DNA of 40,953 bases from assembly GCA_028409275.1 (NCBI GenBank), contig JAOOML010000003.1, positions 1-40,953 of the forward strand. The letters are read 5' to 3'. Positions 28,323 through 39,155 of this stretch are shown here, piece after piece; position 1 is the stretch's first letter; each line of letters begins with the position of its first letter. Under the pieces are notes generated by a model that was given only the letters and a program-made list of their open reading frames with translations, was not told the DNA's origin and ran no database searches. Source of the stretch: Prochlorococcus sp. AH-716-I09 (GTDB taxonomy: Bacteria > Cyanobacteriota > Cyanobacteriia > PCC-6307 > Cyanobiaceae). Both the position numbers and the translations under genes were made by a program.

Positions 28323-29774
28323 TCATATTTTTTTTAAAGATGGATCAGCAGATTGTCCGTAGGAAAATTTTTCAACTTCAGCTACATCTGGTGATGGTTC
28401 TTTCATTCCGCAAACATCTTTATACATTATTTCATATTCTAAAGCTGATCTTTGCCAACTGAACTCTTGGCTCATAGCTCTTTTTTGTAGTAATTCCCAA
28501 CTATTTTTATGCCTAAAGGCCTCCCATGACCTTACTAAAGAAGTATAGAAATCTATAGGTTCAAAGCGATCAAAGCAAAACCCAGTACCTTTATTATTTT
28601 CTGGATCATGAGGTAAAACTGTGTCAACTAGACCTCCAACTCGCCTTACAATTGGAATAGAGCCATACCTCATGGCAAGGAGTTGACTAATACCACAAGG
28701 TTCGAATCTACTTGGCATTAAGAATGCATCAGAACCACCATATATAAGTCTTGATAAAGATTCATCATAAGTAAGGAATACTGAAAATCTTCCTGGGTAA
28801 TCTAATGCCAGTTGCCATAATCCTGACTCTAAGTATCTATCTCCAGTTCCTAAAACAGCTATTTGCGAATCTGTATATGCTAGAAGTCTTCTTGAAACTT
28901 GTAAAAGCAAGTCAACTCCTTTTTGATCAACCAGTCTACTAACCATACCCAAAAGATATTTTTTAGTATTAACTTCAAGACCCATTTCTCTCTGAAGAAT
29001 TTTCTTATTTTCTTTCCTTTTTTCTAAATTCTTAATACTAAATTTTGCGGGCAAAATTTTATCTTTAGCTGGATTCCATTCATCTAGATCTATACCATTT
29101 AGTATACCTCTCAATTTACCTGATATGTAATTAAGTAATCCTTCAAGACTTTCCCCATATTCATGGGTTTTAATTTCATCTGCATAAGTTGGAGAGACAG
29201 CATTTACTCTATCTGCATACAACATGGCCGCAGCCATTGTGTGGTCTCCATGCATATACCAAGGACACCAAGTCATTTTTTCTAGTTTCCATCTCCAAGG
29301 ACCTTGATATTTTAAATTATGAATTGTAAAAACAGTACTAATTTCAGGATCCTGATGCATCCATACTGGAATCATTCCTGTATGCCAATCATGGCAATGA
29401 AGAACTTGAGGTTTCCAACAATTCCAAGCGAATTCTGCAGTGGCACTTGCGAAAAATGTAAAGCGCCAATCCTCATTCTCTCCTCCATATATTTGATCAG
29501 AGTCAAATGTTGGATGACCAACTAGATAAATCACATAATTATGTATTGAATGTTTTGCTTCATACACAGCAAAATCAGTCCCCATTGTATTTGCTCTGAA
29601 GACTGGTTCATTCGAAACCTTTAAAAGACTCCACAATTTTCCATAGCCTGGAATTATAACTCTTACATCATGACCAAGTTTGATCAAAGATGGGGGCAAC
29701 GAACCAACCACATCTCCCATACCTCCAACTTTGATCATTGGAGCACATTCAGCAGCGGCAAGAAGAATTCTCAT
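28323..29774 (-). CDS. glgA: Glycogen (starch) synthase, ADP-glucose type
   Basis: [80 protein letters not shown]. Confidence 0.97.
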   Translation of the reverse strand: MRILLAAAECAPMIKVGGMGDVVGSLPPSLIKLGHDVRVIIPGYGKLWSLLKVSNEPVFRANTMGTDFAVYEAKHSIHNYVIYLVGHPTFDSDQIYGGENEDWRFTFFASATAEFAWNCWKPQVLHCHDWHTGMIPVWMHQDPEISTVFTIHNLKYQGPWRWKLEKMTWCPWYMHGDHTMAAAMLYADRVNAVSPTYADEIKTHEYGESLEGLLNYISGKLRGILNGIDLDEWNPAKDKILPAKFSIKNLEKRKENKKILQREMGLEVNTKKYLLGMVSRLVDQKGVDLLLQVSRRLLAYTDSQIAVLGTGDRYLESGLWQLALDYPGRFSVFLTYDESLSRLIYGGSDAFLMPSRFEPCGISQLLAMRYGSIPIVRRVGGLVDTVLPHDPENNKGTGFCFDRFEPIDFYTSLVRSWEAFRHKNSWELLQKRAMSQEFSWQRSALEYEIMYKDVCGMKEPSPDVAEVEKFSYGQSADPSLKKI

Positions 29775-29810
29775 TGATATTTATTTATAAAGTTCTTTTG
29801 AAAAAGTCAC

Positions 29811-30668
29811 CTAGGGAGTCCACTTATAGTCAGAAAAATCAGGTGGGCGTTTTTCAAGAAAGGCATCTCTACCTTCTTGAGCTTCTTTAGTCGAATAAAA
29901 TAATTGAGTTGTGTATCCAGATAATTCCTGAATACCGGCAATCCCATCATTCTCCGCATTGAATGAAGCTTTAAGAATACGAATAGCAGATGGACTATTT
30001 CGTAAAATCTCTCTTGCCCAGATTACACCCTCAGCTTCTAATTCTTCAATCTTTGTAATTGCATTTATCAAGCCCATATCAAGAGCCTCCTTAGAATTAT
30101 ATTTTCTACATAAAAACCAAATTTCTTTTGCTTTTCTTTGACCAACAATTCTGGCCAAATAACTCGATCCAAATCCTGCATCAAAGCTACCAACTCTTGG
30201 ACCTGTTTGACCAAATATTGCATTTTCAGAAGCAATACTGAGATCACAAATTAAATGAAGAACTTGGCCTCCTCCAATTGCGAATCCAGGAACTAAGGCG
30301 ATAACTATTTTAGGCAAACTTCTTATTAATCTTTGAAGTTCAAGTACATTTAATCTCTGTTTCCCTTCATCATTTTCATATCCATTTTCGCCTCTAACAC
30401 TCTGATCACCTCCAGAGCAAAAAGAATAAATACCTTTCTTATCAGGTCCTGCACCTGTAAGAAGAACTACCCCAATAGTTTCATCATTTCTCGCAATATT
30501 AAATGCACTAATAAGTTCATCAACAGTTTTTGGTCTAAATGCATTTCTTTTTTCAGGCCTGTTAATAGCTATTCTCGCAATTCCCTCCTCTGATTTATGA
30601 AACAATATATCCTCATAAGATTTATATTGTGACCAATTTAAAGTTGATTTACCTGGTAAAACTTTCAT
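29811..30668 (-). CDS. menB: 1,4-dihydroxy-2-naphthoyl-CoA synthase
   Basis: [72 protein letters not shown]. Confidence 0.96.
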   Translation of the reverse strand: MKVLPGKSTLNWSQYKSYEDILFHKSEEGIARIAINRPEKRNAFRPKTVDELISAFNIARNDETIGVVLLTGAGPDKKGIYSFCSGGDQSVRGENGYENDEGKQRLNVLELQRLIRSLPKIVIALVPGFAIGGGQVLHLICDLSIASENAIFGQTGPRVGSFDAGFGSSYLARIVGQRKAKEIWFLCRKYNSKEALDMGLINAITKIEELEAEGVIWAREILRNSPSAIRILKASFNAENDGIAGIQELSGYTTQLFYSTKEAQEGRDAFLEKRPPDFSDYKWTP

Positions 30669-30704
30669 GAATCCTAGTTATCCAAAATAGAAAAAAAATA
30701 AAAT

Positions 30705-32468
30705 TTAACTGCCAACTATTTTTTCTAGAAGAGCATTTTTTTCACTAATTTCATTTTCTGGATCAATATCAACTTTAATTATTACAGATTTCGGGATAGA
30801 AATGCTCCATTCGAATGCCTCTCGTAATTTTTTAAAATTTGTCACACTTTTAAACTTTACTTGATAGCCATCTGCTAGTTTTGCCCAGTTTATTTCTTTT
30901 GGCATAAGAAATAGTTTTTTTAATTCATCCTCTTTTAGATTTTTTTTATAAATACGATTAAATATATTTCCACCGTAATTATTTATTAGAAGTATTGTTA
31001 AATTAAGATCGATTGCATTTTCAATAAGCCAGCCATTTATATCATGAACAAAAGCCAAATCACCTGTTACGAGAAGTAGAGGATTTTTTATTCTAGTAAT
31101 TCCTAATGCGAGAGATAAAGTGCCGTCTATTCCAGAAGCACCTCTAAAGCTAAAACAATTTCTTGTCAAAGTACCATTCTCAGAAAATGTAAGCCAATCT
31201 CTGATTGGGCTACTCGCAGAAAGCATAATAGGATTTTTAGCTGGCCACATTTTTGGAACAAGATTCGCAAGTTTATACTCAGAAATTTGATTATTAAAAG
31301 TAATTTTCTCTTTCAAAATTTCTTTAATCTGCTCGCCTTCCTCTATTAGATTTAAAGCCATCTGAGTAAGAGCCTTTTTATTTTTTTCGGTAATTGATAA
31401 TTCTTCTAATAATAGAGTAGTAAAATTTGATAGCCCAAAATCATATTCAAATGATTTTTTTATAGGGTCCAATTTTCTATGGTTTTTTTCTTTTATAAGA
31501 ATTTGTATCCCTTCAAAGTTTATTAAAAACTCCTCCAAATCAATTGAGGATGACATAGGGCCAAGTCTCAAAAGTTGATGGCAATTTATTGAATTTTTAT
31601 TTTTTCTTAAGACTAATTCCCAATTCACAACTAATCCTCTCAAATCAGAATAAACTCCTGAAACAGGATCAGCAAATACTGGCCAACCAGTAATTTCTTG
31701 TAATCGTTCTAAAGATTTGTTGAAAGAAGTTAAATCATTTATGGAACCTTGATAGGGACCTACCAAAATAATGCCTGATTCATCTAAATTTAAACTTTTT
31801 GAAATTTCTAAGAATCTGTTTTTATCAGACTTTATTTCAACTTCATGCAATATATATTTTTTCTTTATATAAATTCTTTCAAAAACCTCTAAAACATTTT
31901 TTTTATTCAAAAATGAAATATCTAAAGGCTTATCAATAGGTATATTTAAATGAATAGGACCAGGGAACGTAGCTATTTGTTTCTCAGTAATTCGAACTAA
32001 ATTCAAGATTTCATTTTCTTGTGTTTCATGAAGTCCATTTAGATTTGTACTTAAAACTCTTCTGCAGACTGAACTCAAAAAATCTTCTTGATTTACTGTT
32101 TGATTAGCACCACAATTTTTTAATCTTAAAGGTCTATCAGCAGTAAGAAATATAATACCTTTACAAGATCGGTCTGCCTCAACTGCTGCTGGCAATAAGT
32201 TACTTACAGCCGTCCCAGAAGTGGTAATAACTAAAGAAAGATTACCGGATGCAGCAGAAATCCCAAGAGAGTGGAATCCCGCAGATCTCTCATCTATAGA
32301 ATTAAAAATATTTACCAGTCCTAATTTATTTAGTTCTCCAGCAGCTATTGCTAAAGGTGCTGATCTACTTCCAGGACATAGTATTAAATTCTGAACTCCT
32401 ATTTTTATAAGAAGATTCAAAAGTTGTAAACTTCTAAGAAAATTTTTGCATTCAATAGATGATGTCAT
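30705..32468 (-). CDS. menD: 2-succinyl-5-enolpyruvyl-6-hydroxy-3-cyclohexene-1-carboxylate synthase
   Basis: [77 protein letters not shown]: ThDP-dependent MenD. Confidence 0.95.
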   Translation of the reverse strand: MTSSIECKNFLRSLQLLNLLIKIGVQNLILCPGSRSAPLAIAAGELNKLGLVNIFNSIDERSAGFHSLGISAASGNLSLVITTSGTAVSNLLPAAVEADRSCKGIIFLTADRPLRLKNCGANQTVNQEDFLSSVCRRVLSTNLNGLHETQENEILNLVRITEKQIATFPGPIHLNIPIDKPLDISFLNKKNVLEVFERIYIKKKYILHEVEIKSDKNRFLEISKSLNLDESGIILVGPYQGSINDLTSFNKSLERLQEITGWPVFADPVSGVYSDLRGLVVNWELVLRKNKNSINCHQLLRLGPMSSSIDLEEFLINFEGIQILIKEKNHRKLDPIKKSFEYDFGLSNFTTLLLEELSITEKNKKALTQMALNLIEEGEQIKEILKEKITFNNQISEYKLANLVPKMWPAKNPIMLSASSPIRDWLTFSENGTLTRNCFSFRGASGIDGTLSLALGITRIKNPLLLVTGDLAFVHDINGWLIENAIDLNLTILLINNYGGNIFNRIYKKNLKEDELKKLFLMPKEINWAKLADGYQVKFKSVTNFKKLREAFEWSISIPKSVIIKVDIDPENEISEKNALLEKIVGS

Positions 32469-32518
32469 AATTTATATAAATGCATTGTGATTTTCCTTAT
32501 AACTGAATTAAATAAAAA

Positions 32519-33103
32519 ATGTCTTCAACTCAAGAAAGAAGAAATTCAATACTAAAGGATTTAAAAAATCTTTTAATCTGGATATCTATAGCTTTAATTA
32601 TACGATGGCAAGTTATAGAACCAAGATGGATCCCATCCGGTTCAATGCTTCCAACTCTTCAAATACAAGATAAAATTCTTGTTGAGAAATTAACTCCCAA
32701 AATAACATCCAAATCAAATCTTTCAAAATTAAAAAATAAAATAGTTGTTTTTAACGTTCCTGAACAATTAATTAATGCTGGTTATGAAGCGGATACTGCA
32801 CTAATAAAAAGAGTAATTGGAATACCTGGAGACAAGGTAGAAGTAAGAGACGGTAACCTTTATTTAAATGATATCGCTCAAATAAATTACGTTTTTGACA
32901 AAAATATTAATTATTCTACAGGTCCTTTTATTGTCCCAGAAGAGTCATTATGGGTAATGGGAGATAATAGAAATAACAGTATGGACTCACATATTTGGGG
33001 ATTTTTACCCTATGAAAAGGTTATTGGCAAAGCAATTTTTAGATATTGGCCGTTTAATAAAATTGGACCTATTCGGTTCCCTACCCTTAATAATTTAGAT
33101 TAA
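32519..33103 (+). CDS. lepB: Signal peptidase I
   Basis: IPSGSMLPTLQIQDKILVEK (catalytic Ser), LIKRVIGIPGDKVEVRDG (Lys), VMGDNRNNSMDSHIWGFLP. Confidence 0.95.
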   Translation: MSSTQERRNSILKDLKNLLIWISIALIIRWQVIEPRWIPSGSMLPTLQIQDKILVEKLTPKITSKSNLSKLKNKIVVFNVPEQLINAGYEADTALIKRVIGIPGDKVEVRDGNLYLNDIAQINYVFDKNINYSTGPFIVPEESLWVMGDNRNNSMDSHIWGFLPYEKVIGKAIFRYWPFNKIGPIRFPTLNNLD

Positions 33104-33148
33104 TGGGTACGTGATGTTGTAGGGTTTTTATATCTTGAAGATGTAGAA

Positions 33149-33484
33149 ATGTTTAATCCAGAATTTCTTGCTACTGAAAATAATGATCCAAACGATGAGA
33201 ATGATTTAATCCAATATTTACAAAAACAATCTCCAGAAGTTATGCAAAGAGTAGCAAAATCAGCTAGTGAAGATATTCAAGAAATTATTAGACATAATGT
33301 TCAGGGTCTTCTTGGAATGCTTCCTTCAGATCAATTTGATGTAAAAATAACATCTTCAAAAGACAATATTGCTAATTTATTATCTTCTGCAATGATGACA
33401 GGATATTTCTTAAGACAAATGGAGCAAAGAAAAGAGCTGGAACAAACTCTTAAAAATGATGAAAATATGTCTATTGAAGAATAA
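33149..33484 (+). CDS. DUF760-like cyanobacterial/plastid protein
   Basis: LIQYLQKQSPEVMQRVAKSASEDIQEIIRHNVQGLLGMLPSDQFDVKITSSKDNIANLLSSAMMTGYFLRQMEQR. Confidence 0.8.
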   Translation: MFNPEFLATENNDPNDENDLIQYLQKQSPEVMQRVAKSASEDIQEIIRHNVQGLLGMLPSDQFDVKITSSKDNIANLLSSAMMTGYFLRQMEQRKELEQTLKNDENMSIEE

Positions 33485-33490
33485 TAGTTT

Positions 33491-34663
33491 TTAAAGATTT
33501 ACTTCCTCAGGAATTATTCCTAGTTCAAACAACTTTTTATATAAACCCATCAAAAATTTATTATCCTCAGGAAGTTTGTCCCACTTTTGGGAATTAATTT
33601 CATTAATTAATTTTTGACAATCTTCTATTGTAAATTTTAAAGGTGCCGTAAAATGAGCTGGAATTAAATATTCCATATCTTCAAAAGACTTAATATTTTC
33701 TAACCATTTAAGTAAAACTTCTTTTGAACGCGGAAAAATTAATTTTTGTAAAACCGGTGCAATTTGAATCTTAGGAGTATCTTGACCCATTATTTCAACA
33801 AGAGAGGATTCCCAATCTTCTTCCCATAAAAAGGGATAAATGCCAAAATGAGATTTCCAATTTCTAAGATCTTTTTTGAATGAATACTTAAATATTTTTT
33901 TTAAAGTTGGAATATTTAATTTACCTGGTTTTAAAAAAGATGAAAATAAGACTAACCTTTTCCATCCTTTTTTTCTTTGTTCGATGGAATCAATCAAAGG
34001 TTCGTCTCCTCTCTCTCTAGAATGAAAAAGAAGTGGAGTTGGATCAAAATTAAATATCTCAGGTGGTGTTGAGTCTATTCCAACTATTGCATCTGTTACA
34101 TGAAGAGTTTTTGTAGGATAATGGAAACAGCTTATCTCCTGATATCTTCCAATTCCTAAATTCAATGGGCCTAATGAAGACCATTTAAAGGAGTTTGTGT
34201 GTGGAGTACCTTCCTCAAACATTATTCTTGATCTTTTTGATGGAATTCCTAAAAAATCTAGTGGTAAATTTATGGGAAAACTCCATTGTCCAGGACAAAG
34301 CCAAATTTCTGCATCTTTAAAAATTCTTGAAAGAGCTGGCAGTCCGATTTTATGTTCTAGCCCAGAGGCACTCGGTAGAATTATTGTTTTTACTTTGCCG
34401 TGAATCGTAATTAATTTTTCCAATTCATTTATTAATTCTTTTGTCGGAGGCAGTGGATTTATTAGCATCAATCCATTATCAACCTTTATAACCGTCATTC
34501 TTATTGGAACCGCAACATAATAGAGTCCCTGTATTTGTTCCAAGGACCATATTTGATCAGGAATTAATTCTCTTACAATTGTTTTCTTTTTCCCATAAGG
34601 ATATAAGGGGAATAATGGCCACCAATTCCACTTTTTATTTAGGGTTTCTTCGACTACTATCAT
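33491..34663 (-). CDS. DUF4336-like protein (degenerate metallo-beta-lactamase-type fold)
   Basis: IWSLEQIQGLYYVAVPIRMTVIKVDNGLMLINPLPPTKELINELEKL...LPSASGLEHKIGLPALSRIFKDAEIWLCPGQWSFP; start overlaps the permease stop by 4 bp. Confidence 0.7.
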   Translation of the reverse strand: MIVVEETLNKKWNWWPLFPLYPYGKKKTIVRELIPDQIWSLEQIQGLYYVAVPIRMTVIKVDNGLMLINPLPPTKELINELEKLITIHGKVKTIILPSASGLEHKIGLPALSRIFKDAEIWLCPGQWSFPINLPLDFLGIPSKRSRIMFEEGTPHTNSFKWSSLGPLNLGIGRYQEISCFHYPTKTLHVTDAIVGIDSTPPEIFNFDPTPLLFHSRERGDEPLIDSIEQRKKGWKRLVLFSSFLKPGKLNIPTLKKIFKYSFKKDLRNWKSHFGIYPFLWEEDWESSLVEIMGQDTPKIQIAPVLQKLIFPRSKEVLLKWLENIKSFEDMEYLIPAHFTAPLKFTIEDCQKLINEINSQKWDKLPEDNKFLMGLYKKLFELGIIPEEVNL

Positions 34664-35532
34664 TTAAACCCAGCAAATAATTTCTTTAACTTAAATATTC
34701 CGTATCTTGGAGCGAATAAAAAAGCGAATAAAAATATAAAAGTTTGTGCCAAGACAATTGATCCACCTGTTTCAAGATCAAACCAAAAACTAACATAGAT
34801 TCCTATTAGGCTTGAAATAATTGCACTCAATACTGAAATTACTGTCATATTATCAAACTTATCCGTAAGTAAATATGCTGTAGCCCCTGGTGTAATCAAC
34901 ATTGCAACTACCAAAATAATTCCAACAGACTGCAAGCCTACAACAGCTGCTAAAGATAAGCATGTGAGGAGTAAATAATGAAGAAAAAATACGTTAATCC
35001 CAACTGTTTTTGCATGTCTTGGATCAAAACAATAAAGCATTAAATCTTTTCTAAAAATTGATAAAAGGATAACTACCAATAAAGAAATTAATATAGTTTG
35101 TTTTACATCTGAAAGTGATATTCCTAATGGACTACCAAAAAGAATAGAGTGCAGATCAATATTACTTTTAATCTTAGAAACCAATACGATTCCAAGAGCG
35201 AAAAACCCAGTAAATACCAACCCAATAACAGTATCTTCCTTAACTCTAGATTTCTGCTTAATAAACCCTATCAATGCTACAGAACCAACTCCGAAAATAA
35301 ATGCCCCTAATGAGAAAGGAAGACCTAATGCATAAGCAACCACAACACCAGGCATTACTGAATGTGACACTGCATCTCCCATTAAAGCCCATCCTTTAAG
35401 AGTCAAATAACTTGATAGGAAACCACAAACAGCTGCAACTAATGAACTCATAAGAAGTGCTTTTCTCATAAAGTCATGAGTTAAAGGATCTGTTATGAAC
35501 GAATCTAAAGTTAAAAAAGAACAGAGCTCCAT
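34660..35532 (-). CDS. Mn/Zn-type ABC transporter permease
   Basis: GFLSSYLTLKGWALMGDAVSHSVMPGVVVAY, DPRHAKTVGINVFFLHYLLLTCLSLAAVVGLQSVGIILVVAMLITPGATAYLL: ABC-3 family permease. Confidence 0.93.
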   Translation of the reverse strand: MELCSFLTLDSFITDPLTHDFMRKALLMSSLVAAVCGFLSSYLTLKGWALMGDAVSHSVMPGVVVAYALGLPFSLGAFIFGVGSVALIGFIKQKSRVKEDTVIGLVFTGFFALGIVLVSKIKSNIDLHSILFGSPLGISLSDVKQTILISLLVVILLSIFRKDLMLYCFDPRHAKTVGINVFFLHYLLLTCLSLAAVVGLQSVGIILVVAMLITPGATAYLLTDKFDNMTVISVLSAIISSLIGIYVSFWFDLETGGSIVLAQTFIFLFAFLFAPRYGIFKLKKLFAGFK

Positions 35533-35544
35533 ATAATTTAAAAT

Positions 35545-36309
35545 TTAGGATTCAGGGCCAAACAAGAAATCAGGTGAGATACCTCCAAAAGTGGTTGTAA
35601 TATTTTCAGGGGTAAACACTTCAGAGGTCTCGCCATAAGCTACAACAGTTTTATTTATTAAAAGAACCAAATCACAAAATTCACGGACATGAATCATATC
35701 GTGCGTAGATAATAATATAGTTTTCCCCTCATTTTTAAATTGGATAAATAATTCCGAGATAAGTTTCTCAGTTCTTATATCAACACCTGAAAAAGGCTCA
35801 TCAAGAAGTAATATTGACGCTCTTTGCGCAATTGCTCTAGCTAAAAAAGTTCGTTTTCTCTGACCTCCGGATAAGTTTCCAATAGGTGTAGATAAATGAT
35901 CACTAAGATCAACTCTCTCAATAGCATCTTTAACCGCCTGAACATCAGACTCTCTAGGACTCCTAAAAATATTCATCGAACCATATCTTCCCATCATCAC
36001 TACATCCCAAACACTTATTGGAAATTGACTATCAATTCCCTCATTTTGAGGAACATAAGCGATTGTCTGATCTTTTTGAGCAGATCTTACAGACTCTCCA
36101 TTAATTCTAATTTTTCCCTTTGAGATATTTACAAAGCCAGTTAAAGCATTAAAAAAAGTTGTTTTACCAGCCCCGTTCATCCCTACTAACCCACAAATCT
36201 GACCAGGTTTCAATCTTAAATTGGCATCATACAAAGCCACCTTGCCGTTGTAATCTACGCAAATATTCTCTGCATCAATCCTAAAGTTTTGATAATTCAT
36301 TGTTTCCAT
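35545..36309 (-). CDS. Mn/Zn-type ABC transporter ATP-binding protein
   Basis: GLVGMNGAGKTTFFNAL (Walker A), NLSGGQRKRTFLARAIAQRASILLLDEPFSGVD (signature and Walker B). Confidence 0.95.
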   Translation of the reverse strand: METMNYQNFRIDAENICVDYNGKVALYDANLRLKPGQICGLVGMNGAGKTTFFNALTGFVNISKGKIRINGESVRSAQKDQTIAYVPQNEGIDSQFPISVWDVVMMGRYGSMNIFRSPRESDVQAVKDAIERVDLSDHLSTPIGNLSGGQRKRTFLARAIAQRASILLLDEPFSGVDIRTEKLISELFIQFKNEGKTILLSTHDMIHVREFCDLVLLINKTVVAYGETSEVFTPENITTTFGGISPDFLFGPES

Positions 36310-36312
36310 ACT

Positions 36313-37212
36313 TCAAAAAAGCCCTTTTTTAATCAAATCCAAATTATGCTCAAGCATTTTTATATAGGAACTAGCAGGCCCACTATCATCAGATAATGAA
36401 TCAACAAAAAGATTCCCTCCAAAATTAGCCCCAGTTTCGTTTGCAACAACCATTTGAGATTCGTTACTTACAGTACTTTCGCAAAATACAGATGGGACAC
36501 TTTTTTCTTTAACTAGTGAGATTGTTCTTGTCATTCTTTTGGGAGTAATTTGACTCTCAGCATTAACTGGCCACAAATAAACTTCCTCTAATCCATAATC
36601 ATTTGCTAAATATGAAAAAGCACCTTCACAACTTACTAGATACCTCCTATCTTTATTTAAGTTATTAATAAAAAGTGAGAATTGTTTATCTATTTTAGAG
36701 AGTTTTTCTTTATAAATTTTTCCATTTTCTTCAAATAATGTCCTTTTGGATGGCCTCAATTCTGATAAAGAATCCACAATAATATCTACGTATAGGATCC
36801 CTCTTTTTGGAGAAATCCAGGCATGAGGATTGGGTTTCCCTTTATAAAAATCTTCACTGATAAAAATAGGATCTAAATCTTCCGCGACAGTAATTCTTCT
36901 AACTTTTAAATTTGAAACAAATTTTTCAGCCCATAATTCAAATCCAAATCCATTATCAATAAAAACAAAAGCACTAGAGGCATTTACCAAATCGCTTGGA
37001 GTTGGTTGGTAGCCATGAACTTCAACTCCAGGTTTCGTTATTGATCTAACAATAAAATCATCTTTAGCAACATTGCTAATTATGTCCGCCAAAACAGTGA
37101 AACTTGCCAGTATTACTTCTTTAGTTTCATTTTTGTTTGATATTCTCTTACATGAGCCTGAAGCAAGAGAAAGCAGGAGTAACAAACTTAAAAAAAGAAT
37201 ATTTTTTCTCAT
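36313..37212 (-). CDS. Metal ABC transporter substrate-binding lipoprotein, more Mn-type (MntC/PsaA-like) than Zn-type
   Basis: Lipobox LASGSC; metal ligands VHGYQP, NPHAW, FCESTVSN and DSLSDDSGP; SCEGAFSYLANDYGLEEVYLWPVNAE as in Mn-type proteins; no His-rich loop. Confidence 0.88.
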   Translation of the reverse strand: MRKNILFLSLLLLLSLASGSCKRISNKNETKEVILASFTVLADIISNVAKDDFIVRSITKPGVEVHGYQPTPSDLVNASSAFVFIDNGFGFELWAEKFVSNLKVRRITVAEDLDPIFISEDFYKGKPNPHAWISPKRGILYVDIIVDSLSELRPSKRTLFEENGKIYKEKLSKIDKQFSLFINNLNKDRRYLVSCEGAFSYLANDYGLEEVYLWPVNAESQITPKRMTRTISLVKEKSVPSVFCESTVSNESQMVVANETGANFGGNLFVDSLSDDSGPASSYIKMLEHNLDLIKKGLF

Positions 37213-37232
37213 ATTTTAAATTAATCCTTAGA

Positions 37233-38567
37233 TTATGAACTAAAAGATAGTTTCATAAGTGGTTTTCTAAGATCAGAAATAAATCCTTTCCAATTTATTT
37301 TTTCTTTTTCAAAAGCTTTTTCAACAATTTTCTCAGAATTTTTCTTTATAAAATCCAAATCAGGTTCTTCTACTCCTTTTGTAATTGCCATAAAATCAGC
37401 CAAAGAACTTGATACTACTCTTGTTAAATAAGCAGCACTGACAGCCTGAAATGTTCCAGAGACAAGCCAATTTGGGCCATGTAATTTTGTTATACCTATT
37501 AGAGTCTGTCCACTCCATTCGATAACTCCCTGAGCAATTGCAGTCTTTAAAATCTCTTTAGATACTTTATCTAAAATTTCAGGAGACCAATTACATCCCC
37601 ATATAGACTTAATTTCTTTAATCATTAATGAATTTAGTACTGTCATTGCCATAACATCAATTGATGGGATAGGAGATAAAAAAACAGTTGACGCGACAAG
37701 AATTTGATTTTTTCTTTGTATACCTTTTAACTGCATTCTTCTTATCCCTTCAATTTCAGATTGCCAGGCAATATGAAGTTCTTTCAAAAGCCTTTTTTTT
37801 GTATTTTCAATATTTTTAGATGAGCTTATGAAAAATTTCCTTAACGAAAAAGGTATATTTGTTATTTCATTCTTATTCACATCAAAAGTAATAACTTTAT
37901 TTATAAAGTCTCTTGAAATTTGAGACTTTAGGTCTTCTATCTGATTTTTGGCTTCTATTTCGTTGGAAGTTAAAGCCACCAACCAGACTGACATATTTTT
38001 GGGAAACTTTTCCAGCCATAAAAAATCATTTGCCGACAAAGGCAAGTTTATAAAATACAAGATTGCATCACTCTTCAAAGCTTCTTCTGGAATAACTTGA
38101 GAAGAATTGTATTTAGGCAGTTTTTCGTAAAAATCAAAGTCAAACTTATCTGCTTTAAAATGACTTTTCAAAACAGACTGATAACTTTGAAAATCTTTTT
38201 GTCCAATGCAACTTATTTTTTCATTTTCACATCTATTAAGAATCGATTCAAGTATTTTTTGTCTTTTTGAATTCTGTTTTTCTAATTCATTTGTTGCTTC
38301 AAGTTCTTCAAAAAAATTTAAATCTTCATTACATAGATTTATCCAGCCATCTAAATTATTTGGCTCATTAAATTTAGGCTTATCATTCTTTAAGTAAAAA
38401 TATCCCCCCAAACACAACGCAAAAAAGCCTATTGAGCCGCCTGCAAAATGAATTAAGTCACTAACAAACCATTCCCCAAATCCTAACAATAAAAGAATAA
38501 CGAGAAGATTTTTTTTTGGAAACTTTATGAAATCCTTTAAAAGGGTGTCTTTACTAATATCAAACAC
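37233..38567 (-). CDS. DUF697-containing membrane-associated protein
   Basis: C-terminal VASTVFLSPIPSIDVMAMTVLNSLMIKEIKSIWG...AIAQGVIEWSG...ISGTFQA-type segment resembles DUF697; N-terminal TM helices. Confidence 0.72.
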   Translation of the reverse strand: MFDISKDTLLKDFIKFPKKNLLVILLLLGFGEWFVSDLIHFAGGSIGFFALCLGGYFYLKNDKPKFNEPNNLDGWINLCNEDLNFFEELEATNELEKQNSKRQKILESILNRCENEKISCIGQKDFQSYQSVLKSHFKADKFDFDFYEKLPKYNSSQVIPEEALKSDAILYFINLPLSANDFLWLEKFPKNMSVWLVALTSNEIEAKNQIEDLKSQISRDFINKVITFDVNKNEITNIPFSLRKFFISSSKNIENTKKRLLKELHIAWQSEIEGIRRMQLKGIQRKNQILVASTVFLSPIPSIDVMAMTVLNSLMIKEIKSIWGCNWSPEILDKVSKEILKTAIAQGVIEWSGQTLIGITKLHGPNWLVSGTFQAVSAAYLTRVVSSSLADFMAITKGVEEPDLDFIKKNSEKIVEKAFEKEKINWKGFISDLRKPLMKLSFSS

Positions 38568-38732
38568 AATACTTTATTTTTCTAATTTTATTTTAATGCA
38601 AGTTGTGAATGAGAAAAGCAAAATTTCATAAGTCGTTAATCAAAAGATAAAAATTTAAGGCTTTAAAAAAGACTTATTGCATAACAAGATGCTAAGTTAA
38701 TAGACTATTTAAATAACTTAAGAAACATCAAG

Positions 38733-39155
38733 ATGTCTAATTCAAATTTCAGCAATAATCCTGGACAAGAAAATTACAGAGGTCGTTCCAACAATGAAAG
38801 ATCTAATTTCAGAGATAGATCTGGCGGAAGAAGAGATGGAGGAGGATTTCGCATAAGATTGAGTGATAACGAAATGAAAGCTGTTAAATCAATACAAGAG
38901 ACCTTTCAATTGAGATCTACCGTTGCAGTTCTGGGTTTCTCTGTTAGAACACTTAGCGAAATGATCAAAGACAAAAAATTGATTGAATCAATCACAGAAT
39001 ATGCAAAAAACAATAAAAACTCTTCTCCGAATAGACAATTACAAAATCCTCATGAAGAAAATACAAATACAGCTCCTGACCCTTTTGCAAGACCTGTAAA
39101 AAGTACATCATCTGAAGAGATCCAATCTAGCGAAGTAGAAGAGGATGGCAAATAA
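38733..39155 (+). CDS. RG-rich N-terminal / conserved helical domain protein, unknown function
   Basis: MSNSNFSNNPGQENYRGRSNNERSNFRDRSGGRRDGGGFRIRLSDNEMKAVKSIQETFQLRSTVAVLGFSVRTLSEMI; overlaps trpS by 11 bp. Confidence 0.75.
   Translation: MSNSNFSNNPGQENYRGRSNNERSNFRDRSGGRRDGGGFRIRLSDNEMKAVKSIQETFQLRSTVAVLGFSVRTLSEMIKDKKLIESITEYAKNNKNSSPNRQLQNPHEENTNTAPDPFARPVKSTSSEEIQSSEVEEDGK

Noticed and set aside
38627-38677. Inverted repeat ATAAGTC/GACTTAT upstream of the RG-rich gene
   Set aside because: Only 7 bp with a loop of about 40 nt in A/T-rich DNA; too weak without conservation data.
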